DNA of 64,000 nt from Nocardioides panacis (GCF_019039255.1 NZ_CP077062.1:2790001-2854000); one strand, 5' to 3'; shown: positions 45,476 to 54,345, counted from the stretch's first letter. Made by a program: numbers and translations. The notes: generated by a model not told the origin, from the sequence alone.

Positions 45476-45739
45476 ATGAGCGTTATGCAGAGTGCACGTA
45501 GCCAGCGTGACCACCTCAGCCCGGTGTCCCCCGCGCCGTTCAAGCACGGCGAGCGCGTCCGCCTCTCCGGCCCCGACGGCGAGCAGTACGTCGTCCGCGT
45601 CGAGTCGATCACGCCCCGCGCCAGCGACCTCTTCGCCCTCGTCGCCGCGGTCGTCGAGCCCCGCAACCTGCGCAACCGGCTGATCTCCACCACCGTGGAC
45701 TCCTTCGGCTCCACGCTGCGCGTCCCCGCCACCGCCTGA
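45476..45739 (+). CDS. Small protein of unknown function (87 aa)
   Basis: I do not recognise this gene. The start ATG at 45476 has a strong GGGAGGG 8 bases upstream. The product is soluble and basic-acidic mixed: after a polar N-terminus (MSVMQSARSQRDHLSPVSPA) comes a likely small beta domain (FKHGERVRLSGPDGEQYVVR, then SITPRASDLFALVAAVVEPR), suggestive of an OB or PilZ-like barrel, but without clear motifs. Third-position GC is high and coding is convincing. It stands alone between tRNA-His and the M29 peptidase gene. Confidence 0.7.
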   Translation: MSVMQSARSQRDHLSPVSPAPFKHGERVRLSGPDGEQYVVRVESITPRASDLFALVAAVVEPRNLRNRLISTTVDSFGSTLRVPATA

Positions 45740-45795
45740 GCCTCCCCCGGTTCGCCCTGACCGCTCGGGCCGCTCCCGACCGGTAGGTTTCGCGC

Positions 45796-47034
45796 ATGAG
45801 CGCCGATACCGACCGCATCGACTCCTACGCCGCCCTCGTCGTGCACGTGGGCGCCCACGTGCAGCCCGGCCAGGAGGTCCTGGTCTCGGCCGACGTGTCG
45901 CACGCCCCGATCGCCCGTGCCGTGGCCGAGCAGGCCTACGCGGCCGGCGCCGCGCGGGTCCTCGTGGAGTACCACGACCCCTACGTACGGCGGTCCGCCC
46001 TCCGGCACGCCCCCGAGGCGGCGCTGACGTCGTCGTCGCGCTGGGAGCTCGACCGCATCGACGAGTGGACCACCCAGGGACTCGCCTACATCCGGCTCAC
46101 CGGCAACCCCGACCCGCACGTGTTCGACGGGATCGACCCGGCCCGCACGGTGCTGGTGAGCCGTGAGCTGGCGAACCGGAGCCGCGAGATGATGATGAGC
46201 GGCCAGGTGCAGTGGACGATCGTCGCGGCCCCCAACGAGGGCTGGGCGACCCAGGTGTTCGGCGAGCCGGACCTGGAGCGGCTGTGGGAGGCCGTGTCGG
46301 TGGCGATGCGGCTCGACGCGGGCGGTCCGGAGGACGTCGTCGAGGAGTGGCGCCGGCACCGGGACCGGCTCGGCGCCCGCGCCCGGGTGCTGACCGACCT
46401 CGGGCTGGACGCCGTGCGCTACCACGGCGAGGGCACCGACCTGACCGTCGGCCTGATCGACGACTGCGTCTGGACCGGCGGCGGCCTGGCCACGTCGGCG
46501 GGCGTGGCCTACATGCCCAACCTGCCGACCGAGGAGGTCTTCACCAGCCCGGACCGCCAGCGGGCCGACGGGGTGATCCGGACCACCCGGCCGCTCGTCC
46601 TGCCCGGGGCCGGCGTCCTGGTCGAGGACCTCGTGGTGACGTTCGCCAACGGCCGGATCGTGGACGCGACCGCGTCGACCGGGGTCGAGGCGGTCCGGGC
46701 CCAGCTCGACAGCGACGAGGGCGCCCGCAGCCTCGGCGAGGTGTCGCTGGTGGAGGGCTCCTCGCGGGTCCGGGCCGCCGGTGTCACGTTCCACGACACC
46801 CTGTTCGACGAGAACACCGGCTGCCACGTCGCCTGGGGCCAGGGCTTCCCGTTCTGCGTGCCCGACGGCCTGTCCCGCAGCGCCGACGAGCTGCGCGCCC
46901 TCGGCCTGAACTTCTCCGCGGCGCACACCGACGTGGTGATCGGTGGTCCGGGCGTCGACGTGGACGGCCTCACCGCCGACGGGACCGTCGTACCCCTGGT
47001 CCGCGAGGACGCCTGGGCGCTGCCCGAGGCCTGA
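45796..47034 (+). CDS. M29-family aminopeptidase
   Basis: A 412-residue cytoplasmic metallo-aminopeptidase (thermophilic aminopeptidase family). Metal and catalytic residues appear in order: NLPTEEVFTSPDR (two Glu), SLGEVSLV (Glu), LFDENTGCHVAWG (His) and SAAHTDVVIGG (His, Asp). TAGGTT (45784-45789) lies 6 bases before ATG, so leaderless. Convergent with pirin, 21 bases between stops. Confidence 0.95.
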   Translation: MSADTDRIDSYAALVVHVGAHVQPGQEVLVSADVSHAPIARAVAEQAYAAGAARVLVEYHDPYVRRSALRHAPEAALTSSSRWELDRIDEWTTQGLAYIRLTGNPDPHVFDGIDPARTVLVSRELANRSREMMMSGQVQWTIVAAPNEGWATQVFGEPDLERLWEAVSVAMRLDAGGPEDVVEEWRRHRDRLGARARVLTDLGLDAVRYHGEGTDLTVGLIDDCVWTGGGLATSAGVAYMPNLPTEEVFTSPDRQRADGVIRTTRPLVLPGAGVLVEDLVVTFANGRIVDATASTGVEAVRAQLDSDEGARSLGEVSLVEGSSRVRAAGVTFHDTLFDENTGCHVAWGQGFPFCVPDGLSRSADELRALGLNFSAAHTDVVIGGPGVDVDGLTADGTVVPLVREDAWALPEA

Positions 47035-47055
47035 GCAGCGCCGGCGGGCTGTGCG

Positions 47056-48036
47056 TCAGCCCTCGGTGACGTCGTTGGAGAGGCCGTGCACGACGGGCAC
47101 CTGGCCCATCCGGCCCTTCTGGAAGTCCTCGAACGCCTGCAGCACCTCGGCCTTGGTGTTCATCACGAACGGGCCGCCCCAGGCGACCGGCTCCCGGATC
47201 GGGCGGCCGCCGAGCACCAGCACCTCCATCGTGGGGGTGCGGCCGTCCTGCCGGTCCGCGGCGCTCACCGAGACGAAGTCGCCGGCGCCGAGCACGGCGA
47301 GCTGGCCCGCCTGCACCGGGGTGCGCTCGAGCCCGACGGTGCCGGTGCCGGCCAGCACGTAGACCAGGGCGTTGAACTCCGGGTTCCAGGGCAGGTCGAG
47401 CCGGGCACCGGGCGCCAGCGATCCGTGCACCATCGCCATCGGGGTGTGCGTGGAGCCCGGGCCGGTGTGCCCGGCCACGTCGCCGGCGATGATCCGGGCG
47501 AGCGCGCCGGCGTCCGCGGTGGTCACGAGACCGAGCTGGCTGGAGCGGAGGTCCTGGTAGCGCGGGGTCGCCCACTTCTGGTCGCGCGGCAGGTTCACCC
47601 ACAGCTGCACGCCATGGAACAGGCCGCCGGAGGCGACCAGCCACTCCGGGGGCGTCTCGATGTGCAGCATCCCCGAGCCGGCGGTCATCCACTGGGTGTC
47701 GCCGTTGGTGATCGAGCCGCCGCCACCCTGGCTGTCCTGGTGGTCCATGACGCCGTCGATCATGTAGGTGACGGTCTCGAAGCCGCGGTGCGGGTGCCAC
47801 GGGGTGCCCTTGGGCTCGCCCGGGGCGTACTCCACCTCGCCCATCTGGTCCATGTGCACGAACGGGTCGAGCAGGCTGAGGTCGACGCCGGCGAAGGCCC
47901 GGCGGACCGGGAAGCCCTCCCCCTCGAAGCCGCGCGGGGCGGTCGTCACGCCCTGCACGGGCCGGACGGTGTCGCCGAGCCCGGGTGCGTGCAGGCGGGG
48001 CAGGACGGTCAGATCTTCGACGGTGACGGCGGGCAT
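47056..48036 (-). CDS. Pirin family protein
   Basis: A 326-residue bicupin. The metal-binding N-domain motif is PHRGFETVTYMIDGVMDHQD with HPH and a His and Glu later in MLHIETPP, matching the quercetinase-like YhhW group. Family members bind Fe and some act as dioxygenases. CGAGGAGGC lies before ATG. The upstream region carries the motif shared with yceI/marR, so a MarR regulator probably controls it. Confidence 0.93.
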   Translation of the reverse strand: MPAVTVEDLTVLPRLHAPGLGDTVRPVQGVTTAPRGFEGEGFPVRRAFAGVDLSLLDPFVHMDQMGEVEYAPGEPKGTPWHPHRGFETVTYMIDGVMDHQDSQGGGGSITNGDTQWMTAGSGMLHIETPPEWLVASGGLFHGVQLWVNLPRDQKWATPRYQDLRSSQLGLVTTADAGALARIIAGDVAGHTGPGSTHTPMAMVHGSLAPGARLDLPWNPEFNALVYVLAGTGTVGLERTPVQAGQLAVLGAGDFVSVSAADRQDGRTPTMEVLVLGGRPIREPVAWGGPFVMNTKAEVLQAFEDFQKGRMGQVPVVHGLSNDVTEG

Positions 48037-48073
48037 GGTGCCTCCTCGGGTGGCAACGGACCTCGGGGCAACA

Positions 48074-48092
48074 GTAGTTGAATCCTAAACAT
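48074..48092 (-). promoter_or_regulatory. Candidate MarR operator before pirin
   Basis: On the minus strand ATGTT-N5-TTCAACTAC, the same pattern as at 23125. It lies 38 bases before the pirin ATG. Confidence 0.5.
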
Positions 48093-48141
48093 TCCACCAG
48101 GGTCGTCCGGACCAGGTAGGCCGACCGGTAGCGTTCCGACG

Positions 48142-49722
48142 ATGAGCACCGACACCCTGCAGTCCTACGACGTCGTGATCGTCGGCGGCGGCCACAACGG
48201 CCTCGTCGCCGCGACGTACCTCGCCCAGGCGGACCTGTCGGTGCTCGTCCTCGAGCGGCTCGACACCACCGGCGGGGCCGCCGTCAGCGCCAGCCCGTTC
48301 GCCGGCCTGCCGGCGCGGCTCTCGCGCTACTCCTACCTCGTCAGCGTGATGCCGGACCGGATCATCTCCGACCTGGGGCTCGACCTCGACCTGCGCTCGC
48401 GGACGGTGGCCTCCTACACCCCGGTGCACCGCGACGGCACCCACTCGGGACTGTTCGTCGAGCGCACCGAGGGCACCGCCACCGCCGAGTCCTTCCGGAA
48501 GCTGACCGGCTCCGACCAGGAGTACGACGCCTGGCGGGCGTTCTACGGCGAGGTCCGCGAGTTCACCGAGGCGCTCGCGCCCACGCTGCTGGAGCCGCTG
48601 CGCACCGCGCGGGAGGCCCGGGCGCTCGTGGACGGACGGACGTGGGACCACCTGGTCGAGGAGCCGCTGGGCCGGGTCATCGAGGACCGCTTCGCCGACG
48701 ACACCGTGCGCGGGGTGGTCGCCACCGACGCGCTCATCGGCACCTTCGCCGACATGAACGCCGAGTCCCTGGTGCAGAACCGCTGCTTCCTCTACCACCT
48801 GATCGGCAACGGCTCGGGCGAGTGGCGGGTGCCGGTCGGCGGCATGGGCGCGGTCACCGACTCGCTCGCGGCGGCCGCCCGCAAGGCCGGGGCGACGATC
48901 GTCACCGGCGCCGGCGTGAGCGGCATCGAGTCGGACGGCACCCGCGCGAGCGTGACCTGGCACGACGGCGAGTCGTCGCGGACCACCTCCTGCGAGTGGG
49001 TGCTGTCCAACGTGGCCCCGTGGGTGCTGCAGCTGCTGCTCGGCCAGGACGCCGGCGAGCGGCCCGAGGGCTCGCAGCTCAAGATCAACCTGCTGCTCGA
49101 CCGGCTGCCCCGGCTGAAGTCCGGCGAGACGCCGTCGAACGCGTTCGCCGGGACGTTCCACGTCGCCGAGGACTACAGCGAGCTGCAGCAGGCCTACGCG
49201 GAGGCCGAGGCGGGCGGACTGCCCACCCGGCAGCCCGGCGAGCTCTACTGCCACTCCCTGACCGACCCCTCGATCCTCGGGCCGCTGGCCGCCCGGGGGA
49301 TGCACACGCTGACCTACTTCGGGGTGCACACGCCCGCGCGGGCGTTCGCCGGCGACGTCGCCGGCCGCCGCGACGTGGCCGTGCAGCGGGCCCTCGACGC
49401 CATCGACGAGGTCCTCGAGGAGCCGCTGGAGTCACTGCTCGCGGTGGACCGCGACGGACGGCCGTGCCTCGAGGCGAAGGCGCCCCAGGACATCGACGAG
49501 GCGCTCGCGATGCCGGGCGGGCACATCTTCCACGGCGACCTGGCGTGGCCGTGGGCCCCGAACCGGGCCCGCCTGGACTCCCCCGCCCAGCGGTGGGGCG
49601 TGGCCACCGACCTGCCGAACGTGCTGCTCTGCGGCTCCGGCGCACGCCGGGGTGGTGCGGTCAGCGGGCTCGGCGGTCACAACGCGGCACAGGCCGTGCT
49701 GGACTCGCTCCGGGACCGCTGA
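48142..49722 (+). CDS. FAD-dependent oxidoreductase (phytoene desaturase-like)
   Basis: A 526-residue NAD(P)/FAD-dependent protein of the CrtI/PYNOD-like group. The dinucleotide motif VVIVGGGHNGLVAATYLA (GxGxxG) is at residues 11-28, followed by VLERLDTTGGAAVS. The C-terminus GARRGGAVSGLGGHNAAQAV is the second FAD contact. A catalytic role in carotenoid or retinal metabolism cannot be read from sequence. TAGCGT (48129-48134) stands 7 bases before ATG: leaderless. Divergent from pirin. Confidence 0.9.
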   Translation: MSTDTLQSYDVVIVGGGHNGLVAATYLAQADLSVLVLERLDTTGGAAVSASPFAGLPARLSRYSYLVSVMPDRIISDLGLDLDLRSRTVASYTPVHRDGTHSGLFVERTEGTATAESFRKLTGSDQEYDAWRAFYGEVREFTEALAPTLLEPLRTAREARALVDGRTWDHLVEEPLGRVIEDRFADDTVRGVVATDALIGTFADMNAESLVQNRCFLYHLIGNGSGEWRVPVGGMGAVTDSLAAAARKAGATIVTGAGVSGIESDGTRASVTWHDGESSRTTSCEWVLSNVAPWVLQLLLGQDAGERPEGSQLKINLLLDRLPRLKSGETPSNAFAGTFHVAEDYSELQQAYAEAEAGGLPTRQPGELYCHSLTDPSILGPLAARGMHTLTYFGVHTPARAFAGDVAGRRDVAVQRALDAIDEVLEEPLESLLAVDRDGRPCLEAKAPQDIDEALAMPGGHIFHGDLAWPWAPNRARLDSPAQRWGVATDLPNVLLCGSGARRGGAVSGLGGHNAAQAVLDSLRDR

Positions 49723-49730
49723 CCGCGCCC

Positions 49731-49763
49731 GCGTTCCAGCAGCACCCCCCGGGGCTGGAACGC
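49731..49763. terminator. Hairpin between the FAD gene and rskA
   Basis: GCGTTCCAGC and GCTGGAACGC, perfect 10-base arms, 13-base loop, between convergent genes. Confidence 0.75.
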
Positions 49764-49771
49764 GCGCCGGG

Positions 49772-50473
49772 TCAGACCTGCTCGGGGTCGACCGTGACGA
49801 TGGGCTTGCTCGTGGGCTCGGTCGACCCGCCGGCCGGCTCGACCGTGATCGCGACCGTCGTACCGGCGCTCGGCATGGACATCACCTTGCCGGCCTTGAG
49901 GTTCTCGATCAGGCCGGCCGAGGTCGCCGTGCCGGCGTGGATGGTCCACATCTGGTAGGCCCGGCTCGTGGGCAGCTTCTGCAGGCCGTCGGTCTGCACC
50001 GCCATCCGGCCCAGGCTGGGTGACGTGGCGACCGTGAGCGAGCCGCGGTCGGTCTTCACCGTCTTGGTGTGGGCATCCTGCGCCGCGAAGACCGTGGCGG
50101 TCGAGGCGGTGATGCTCGGCTGGTCCGGACGGTTCTGGCTGACCGCGAAGCCCGCGGCGACGACCAGGACGACCGCGGCGGCCGCGGACAGCACCCGCGC
50201 CGTCCACCGACGGCTGGGCGCGGCGTCGAGGGAGGTCACCTTCGGCGGCAGCTGCGGGAGCTGGTCGGCGGCGGCGAGCACCCGGGCCTTGAGAGCCGGC
50301 GGGGCGGCACGCGCCTCGCTGGCGCCCATCATGGCCGCGGCCTCCTGCAGCTCGCGGACCTCGTCGCGGCAGGCCTGGCACTCCTCCAGGTGGGTGTCGA
50401 ATGCCTGGGCCTCCTCGGCGCTCAGCGCGTCGACGGCGTAGGCACCCGAGAGCGTGTGCAGATCGGTGCTCAT
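49772..50473 (-). CDS. rskA: Anti-sigma-K factor RskA
   Basis: A 233-residue membrane anti-sigma factor. The N-terminal zinc anti-sigma domain has HLEECQACRDEV (HXXXCXXC) near residue 28, binding SigK in the cytoplasm. One transmembrane helix VLSAAAAVVLVVAAGFAV about 92-110, then the extracytoplasmic RskA domain ending VAITVEPAGGSTEPTSKPIV. Regulated intramembrane proteolysis would release SigK. ATG overlaps the sigK stop by 4 nt. Confidence 0.94.
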   Translation of the reverse strand: MSTDLHTLSGAYAVDALSAEEAQAFDTHLEECQACRDEVRELQEAAAMMGASEARAAPPALKARVLAAADQLPQLPPKVTSLDAAPSRRWTARVLSAAAAVVLVVAAGFAVSQNRPDQPSITASTATVFAAQDAHTKTVKTDRGSLTVATSPSLGRMAVQTDGLQKLPTSRAYQMWTIHAGTATSAGLIENLKAGKVMSMPSAGTTVAITVEPAGGSTEPTSKPIVTVDPEQV

Positions 50474-51048
50474 CGTTGCCCCTCCAGGCAGTCTCGGAGA
50501 CGGATCAGTCCGTCCCTCATTCTCGTCTTGATGGTGGGCAGCGGCTTGTCCAGGAGACTCGCCACCTCGCTGTAGGTGTAGCCGTTGAAGTAGGCCAGCC
50601 GCACCGACTCGAGCTGCAGGTCGGTGAGGGTCTCCATGCACTCCCGCACCGCGCCGTGCTCCTCGGCCGCGATCAGCGTGTCCGCCGGCTCGTCGTGGCT
50701 GACCTCGTCGGGCATCGACCTCACGTCCTGGCGCTTCTGCGACTCGTTGCGCCGTACGGCGTCCACGGCGCGCCGGTGGGCGATGGTCATCACCCAGGTC
50801 TTCGCCTTGCCCAGCCCGCTGTCGAACCGGGCCGCCTTGCGCCAGACCTCGAGGAAGACCTCCTGCGTCACGTCCTCGGCCCGGGCGGGATCGCGCACCA
50901 CGCGGCGGGCGAGCCCGAACACGGCCGAGGACAGCTCGTCGTACAGGGCCTCGAAGGCACGGGAGTCGCCCAGTGCGACGCGACCCACCAGCGCCTCCAC
51001 GTCGGCGCCGCCGTGAGCAGGCACCAGTCTCAGACCCGGCTCGGACAT
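50470..51048 (-). CDS. sigK: ECF sigma factor SigK
   Basis: A 192-residue extracytoplasmic-function sigma factor. Region 2 (VFGLARRVVRDPARAEDVTQ, EVFLEVWRKA, TWVMTIAHRRAVDAVRRNE) and region 4 (LTDLQLESVRLAYFNGYTYS, LLDKPLPTIKTRMRDGLIRL) are intact, joined by an acidic linker. Co-transcribed with rskA, which would sequester it. GGAGG stands before the ATG at 51048. A CCATCC/CGAAC promoter at 51096-51123 suggests autoregulation. Likely redox or envelope-stress linked, as in mycobacteria. Confidence 0.94.
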   Translation of the reverse strand: MSEPGLRLVPAHGGADVEALVGRVALGDSRAFEALYDELSSAVFGLARRVVRDPARAEDVTQEVFLEVWRKAARFDSGLGKAKTWVMTIAHRRAVDAVRRNESQKRQDVRSMPDEVSHDEPADTLIAAEEHGAVRECMETLTDLQLESVRLAYFNGYTYSEVASLLDKPLPTIKTRMRDGLIRLRDCLEGQR

Positions 51049-51095
51049 GCGTGCGCCTCCTTCGACATCCCCAGATCGACCGTCGTTCTGAGGGT

Positions 51096-51123
51096 GGTTC
51101 GCGGCCCCATGCCGTGCGGATGG
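51096..51123 (-). promoter_or_regulatory. Likely SigK-dependent promoter of sigK
   Basis: On the minus strand CCATCC (51118-51123), then 16 bases, then CGAACC (51096-51101). Mycobacterial SigK promoters use CCATCC and CCGAAT. The 5' untranslated region would be about 40 bases. Confidence 0.5.
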
Positions 51124-51274
51124 GTCGAGATCCGAGATCGTGCCGCGAAATCCCCGCGCTGCTCCCACTCTGCAGGATTCCCGTCCCCCGCGGGGCGCGA
51201 AACGTCACGAAGCGCCCAGGGGGGCTCCGATTTCATGCCGGGCCGGTCCGCTGCTAATGTTTGCCTCGCTTCGC

Positions 51275-51350
<76 letters not shown>

Positions 51351-51360
51351 GCAGACGATC

Positions 51361-51384
51361 AGCCCCGGTCCTCGGACCGGGGCT
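51361..51384 (+). terminator. Terminator after tRNA-Lys
   Basis: AGCCCCGGTC and GACCGGGGCT with a CTCG loop, followed by CTTCGCTT. Confidence 0.85.
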
Positions 51385-51435
51385 CTTCGCTTGTCGTCGC
51401 AGGAAGCGGACCAGCGAGTCTCTAGAGTGGCACCC

Positions 51436-52323
51436 GTGAACGCGCTCGCGGTGACCCTCGCCCTGCTGAGCGCTGCGACGTTCGCGATCTCCTCCTCGGT
51501 GCAGCACCAGGCCGCCGAGAAGGCGCCCGCCTCGGCGGCCAGCGTGTTCGCGCTGCTCGGCTACCTGGTCCGCCGTCCGCCGTGGCTGGTCGGCCAGGTG
51601 CTCGCCACCTGCGCATTCGCGCTGCACGCGAGCGCGCTGCACGCCGGCCCGATCGCCGTGGTCCAGCCGATCGTGGTCAGCGGCATCGTCTGGGCGGTGC
51701 CCGCGCGGGCGGCGATCAGCCGCCGGCTGCCCTCGCTGAGCGAGCTGCGGGCCGTGCTGGTCACCGCCCTCGGTCTCGCGGTGTTCCTGGTCGCCTCCGA
51801 CCCCACGGAGGGCGAGCCCGCGGGTCTCGGTGCGGGAACCGTCGCGCTCGCCGCTGTCGGCGTGGTGGTCGCGCTCGCCGCGAACGTGGCCGCCGGGCGG
51901 GTGGGCGACGACCCGCGTCGCAAGGCCTTCTTCCTCGGCTGCGTGGGCGGCGTGCTGTTCGGGCTGGTGGCCGGCTTCATGAAGCTCGCCCTCCAGGAGC
52001 TCAACGACGGCGGCGTGGACGCGATGCTGACCGCCTGGCCGACGTACGCGCTGCTGCTGGTCGGCGCCGGAGGCGTGCTCACCAACCAGCGGGCCTACCG
52101 CACCGCCGGTCTCTCGGCGTCGATGCCGGCGCTGAACATCGTCAACGGGCTCACCTCGCTGGTCTTCGGGTTCACGGTGTTCTCCGAGGTCCCGCGCCAC
52201 TCGCCGCTGTTCCTGGTCATCGAGGTCGGGGCGCTGGCCTGCATGGCCGTCGGGCTGTGGATGCTGATGCGGTTCGAGGAGGCGCACCAGCGCGTCACCC
52301 AGCCGGAGCTCGCCCACGACTGA
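51436..52323 (+). CDS. DMT-superfamily membrane transporter
   Basis: A 295-residue polytopic protein with about nine hydrophobic helices from the N-terminus on (VTLALLSAATFAISSSVQHQ ... MAVGLWMLMRF). Pattern and length fit the EamA/DMT group (paired repeat near ALHAGPIAVVQPIVVSGIVW). Substrate unknown. TAGAGT (51423-51428) lies 7 bases before GTG: leaderless. The next gene follows on the same strand. Confidence 0.85.
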   Translation: MNALAVTLALLSAATFAISSSVQHQAAEKAPASAASVFALLGYLVRRPPWLVGQVLATCAFALHASALHAGPIAVVQPIVVSGIVWAVPARAAISRRLPSLSELRAVLVTALGLAVFLVASDPTEGEPAGLGAGTVALAAVGVVVALAANVAAGRVGDDPRRKAFFLGCVGGVLFGLVAGFMKLALQELNDGGVDAMLTAWPTYALLLVGAGGVLTNQRAYRTAGLSASMPALNIVNGLTSLVFGFTVFSEVPRHSPLFLVIEVGALACMAVGLWMLMRFEEAHQRVTQPELAHD

Positions 52324-52367
52324 GCCGGGCCGGAACCCGGGAACCGGCCGGGTGGTTGGGTGGGGAC

Positions 52368-53357
52368 ATGAGCGACATGACCTACCGCCCTCTCGGCCCC
52401 AGCGGCCTGATGGTCTCCACCATCGGCCTCGGCACCAACGCCTTCGGCTCCCGCATCGACGAGCAGCAGTCCCGGACCGTCGTCGACGCCGCGATCGACG
52501 CCGGCGTGACGCTGTTCGACACCTCGGACACCTACGGCACCGGCGCGAGCGAGGAGGTGCTCGGCCGCGCCCTGGGCAGCCGCCGCGACGACGTGGTGCT
52601 GGCCACCAAGTTCGGCATGGACATGGGCGGCGCGAACGGGCCGGACTGGGGAGCGCGGGCGTCGCGGCGCTACGTGCGCCGGGCGGTCGAGGCCAGCCTG
52701 CGCCGGCTCGGCACCGACCACATCGACCTCTACCAGCTGCACCAGCCCGACCTGGTCACGCCCGTCGAGGAGACCCTCGAGGCGCTGACCGAGCTCGTCA
52801 CCGAGGGCAAGGTGCGGTACGTCGGCTGCTCGAACTTCGCGGCCTGGGAGGTCGTCGACGCCCACTGGACGGCGACGACGGCCGGCCTGCGCCCGTTCGT
52901 GTCCGCGCAGAACGAGTACTCGCTCTACAACCGGGCCGCCGAGGAGGAGCTGCTGCCGGCCCTGTCGCACCTGGGGATGAGCCTGATCGCCTACTTCCCG
53001 CTGGCCTACGGCCTGCTCACCGGGAAGTACCGCCGCGGCGAGGACGCCCCCGCCGGCAGCCGCCTCGGCGCGGACAACCAGGCGCACCGGCTCGCGGGCG
53101 CCGACTGGGACCGCATCGAGGCGCTGCAGGCCTACGCCGACGAACGCGGCGTGGGCCTCCTCGACGTCGCCCTGGGCGGCCTCGCCGGCCAGCCGTCGGT
53201 GGGCAGCGTGATCGCCGGTGCCACCCGGCCCGAGCAGGTCGTGGCCAACGTCCGCGCCGGGCTGTGGGAGCCCACGGCCGAGGATCTGGTCGCCCTGGCC
53301 GAGGTCAATGCGGGCCGCGGAGCGGGCATGACGCACGCCTCGTTCACCCGCGGCTGA
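52368..53357 (+). CDS. Aldo/keto reductase
   Basis: A 329-residue TIM-barrel NADPH oxidoreductase. The catalytic tetrad is visible: Asp in LFDTSDTYGTG, Tyr in the same segment, Lys in VLATKFGMDM and His in YQLHQPD. The cofactor-binding C-terminus has GSVIAGATRPEQVVANV. GGGTGGGGAC precedes the ATG. Belongs to the AKR group related to potassium channel beta subunits; substrate unknown. Confidence 0.94.
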   Translation: MSDMTYRPLGPSGLMVSTIGLGTNAFGSRIDEQQSRTVVDAAIDAGVTLFDTSDTYGTGASEEVLGRALGSRRDDVVLATKFGMDMGGANGPDWGARASRRYVRRAVEASLRRLGTDHIDLYQLHQPDLVTPVEETLEALTELVTEGKVRYVGCSNFAAWEVVDAHWTATTAGLRPFVSAQNEYSLYNRAAEEELLPALSHLGMSLIAYFPLAYGLLTGKYRRGEDAPAGSRLGADNQAHRLAGADWDRIEALQAYADERGVGLLDVALGGLAGQPSVGSVIAGATRPEQVVANVRAGLWEPTAEDLVALAEVNAGRGAGMTHASFTRG

Positions 53358-53413
53358 GCCGTCCCGCGCGGCCGGCGCTCGCCTAGACCAGCGGGGCCGA
53401 CGCCCGTCCTGGT

Positions 53414-53438
53414 GTTTTGCGGCCACCACCCCGGGTAG
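53414..53438 (+). promoter_or_regulatory. SigB/F-type promoter of the sigma factor gene
   Basis: GTTT at 53414-53417, 15 bases, GGGTAG at 53433-53438, matching the GTTT-N14-17-GGGTA form of SigB/SigF-group promoters. Implies autoregulation. Confidence 0.6.
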
Positions 53439-53515
53439 ACGACTGCACAACTCGGGGGCTGCAACAAGGATCGGTTCCCCCGGCCGGTCCCTCGCTCAGA
53501 CAAGAGGCGGAGACC

Positions 53516-54340
53516 ATGGTGGCCAGCCCGGTAGAGCTCGTCGACGTACGACCAGCACCCCTGGACGAGCTCGACTCCTTCGACATCGAGATCCCAGGAA
53601 GCCGGACCGCGGTCAGCGCCCGGCTCCTCCAGCGCGCGGCCCGCGAGAGCGACCCGGTGGAGCGCAAGCGGCTCCAGGACGAGGTGGTGGTGCTGCACAT
53701 GGGCCTCGCCCGGGCGATCGCCAGCCGCTACCGCGGGCGCGGCATCGCCGACGAGGACCTCACCCAGGCCGCCTCGATGGCGCTGCTGAAGGCGGCCCGC
53801 AACTTCGACGCGGACCGTGGCGTGGAGTTCCTCTCCTACGCCGTGGTCACCATGAAGGGCGAGGTCAAGCGGCAGTTCCGCGACTTCGGCTGGATGGTCC
53901 GCCCGCCCCGCCCGATCCAGAAGCTGCAGGCCGACGTGAGCCGCGCCGACAGCGAGCTCACCCACCAGCTGGGCCGCTCCCCCAAGGTCGGCGAGGTCGC
54001 GGCGTACCTCGACGTGCCCGAGGACGACGTGGTCGAGGCGCTCTCCGCGGACGGCTGCTTCACCCCCACCTCGCTCGACAGCCCGGTCGGTGCCGACGGC
54101 AGCGCGGTGCTCGGCGAGCTGATCCCCGGGGAGGACTCCGGGCTGAGCGACGCCGAGGCGCGGGTGATGCTGGCCCCGGCCGTGCGCGCACTCCCCGAGC
54201 GTGAGCGGGAGGTGCTCTACCTACGGTTCTTCCGGCAGCAGACCCAGGCGCAGATCGCCGAGGAGATCGGGGTGACCCAGATGCAGGTCTCCCGGATCCT
54301 GGCCCGGGTGCTGGCCGAGCTGCGCGGACAGCTCGGCTGA
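53516..54340 (+). CDS. SigB/SigF-type RNA polymerase sigma factor
   Basis: A 274-residue alternative sigma factor of the general-stress group. Region 2 (GLARAIASRYRGRGIADEDL and AASMALLKAARNFDADRGVE), region 3 (LTHQLGRSPKVGEVAAYLDV) and region 4 (LPEREREVLYLRFFRQQTQA, EIGVTQMQVSRILARVLAEL) are all present. No anti-sigma (RsbW) or anti-anti-sigma gene is next to it, so control is elsewhere. ATG 53516 follows GGCGGAG. Its own promoter matches its group's consensus. Confidence 0.94.
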   Translation: MVASPVELVDVRPAPLDELDSFDIEIPGSRTAVSARLLQRAARESDPVERKRLQDEVVVLHMGLARAIASRYRGRGIADEDLTQAASMALLKAARNFDADRGVEFLSYAVVTMKGEVKRQFRDFGWMVRPPRPIQKLQADVSRADSELTHQLGRSPKVGEVAAYLDVPEDDVVEALSADGCFTPTSLDSPVGADGSAVLGELIPGEDSGLSDAEARVMLAPAVRALPEREREVLYLRFFRQQTQAQIAEEIGVTQMQVSRILARVLAELRGQLG

Positions 54341-54345
54341 CGGTT

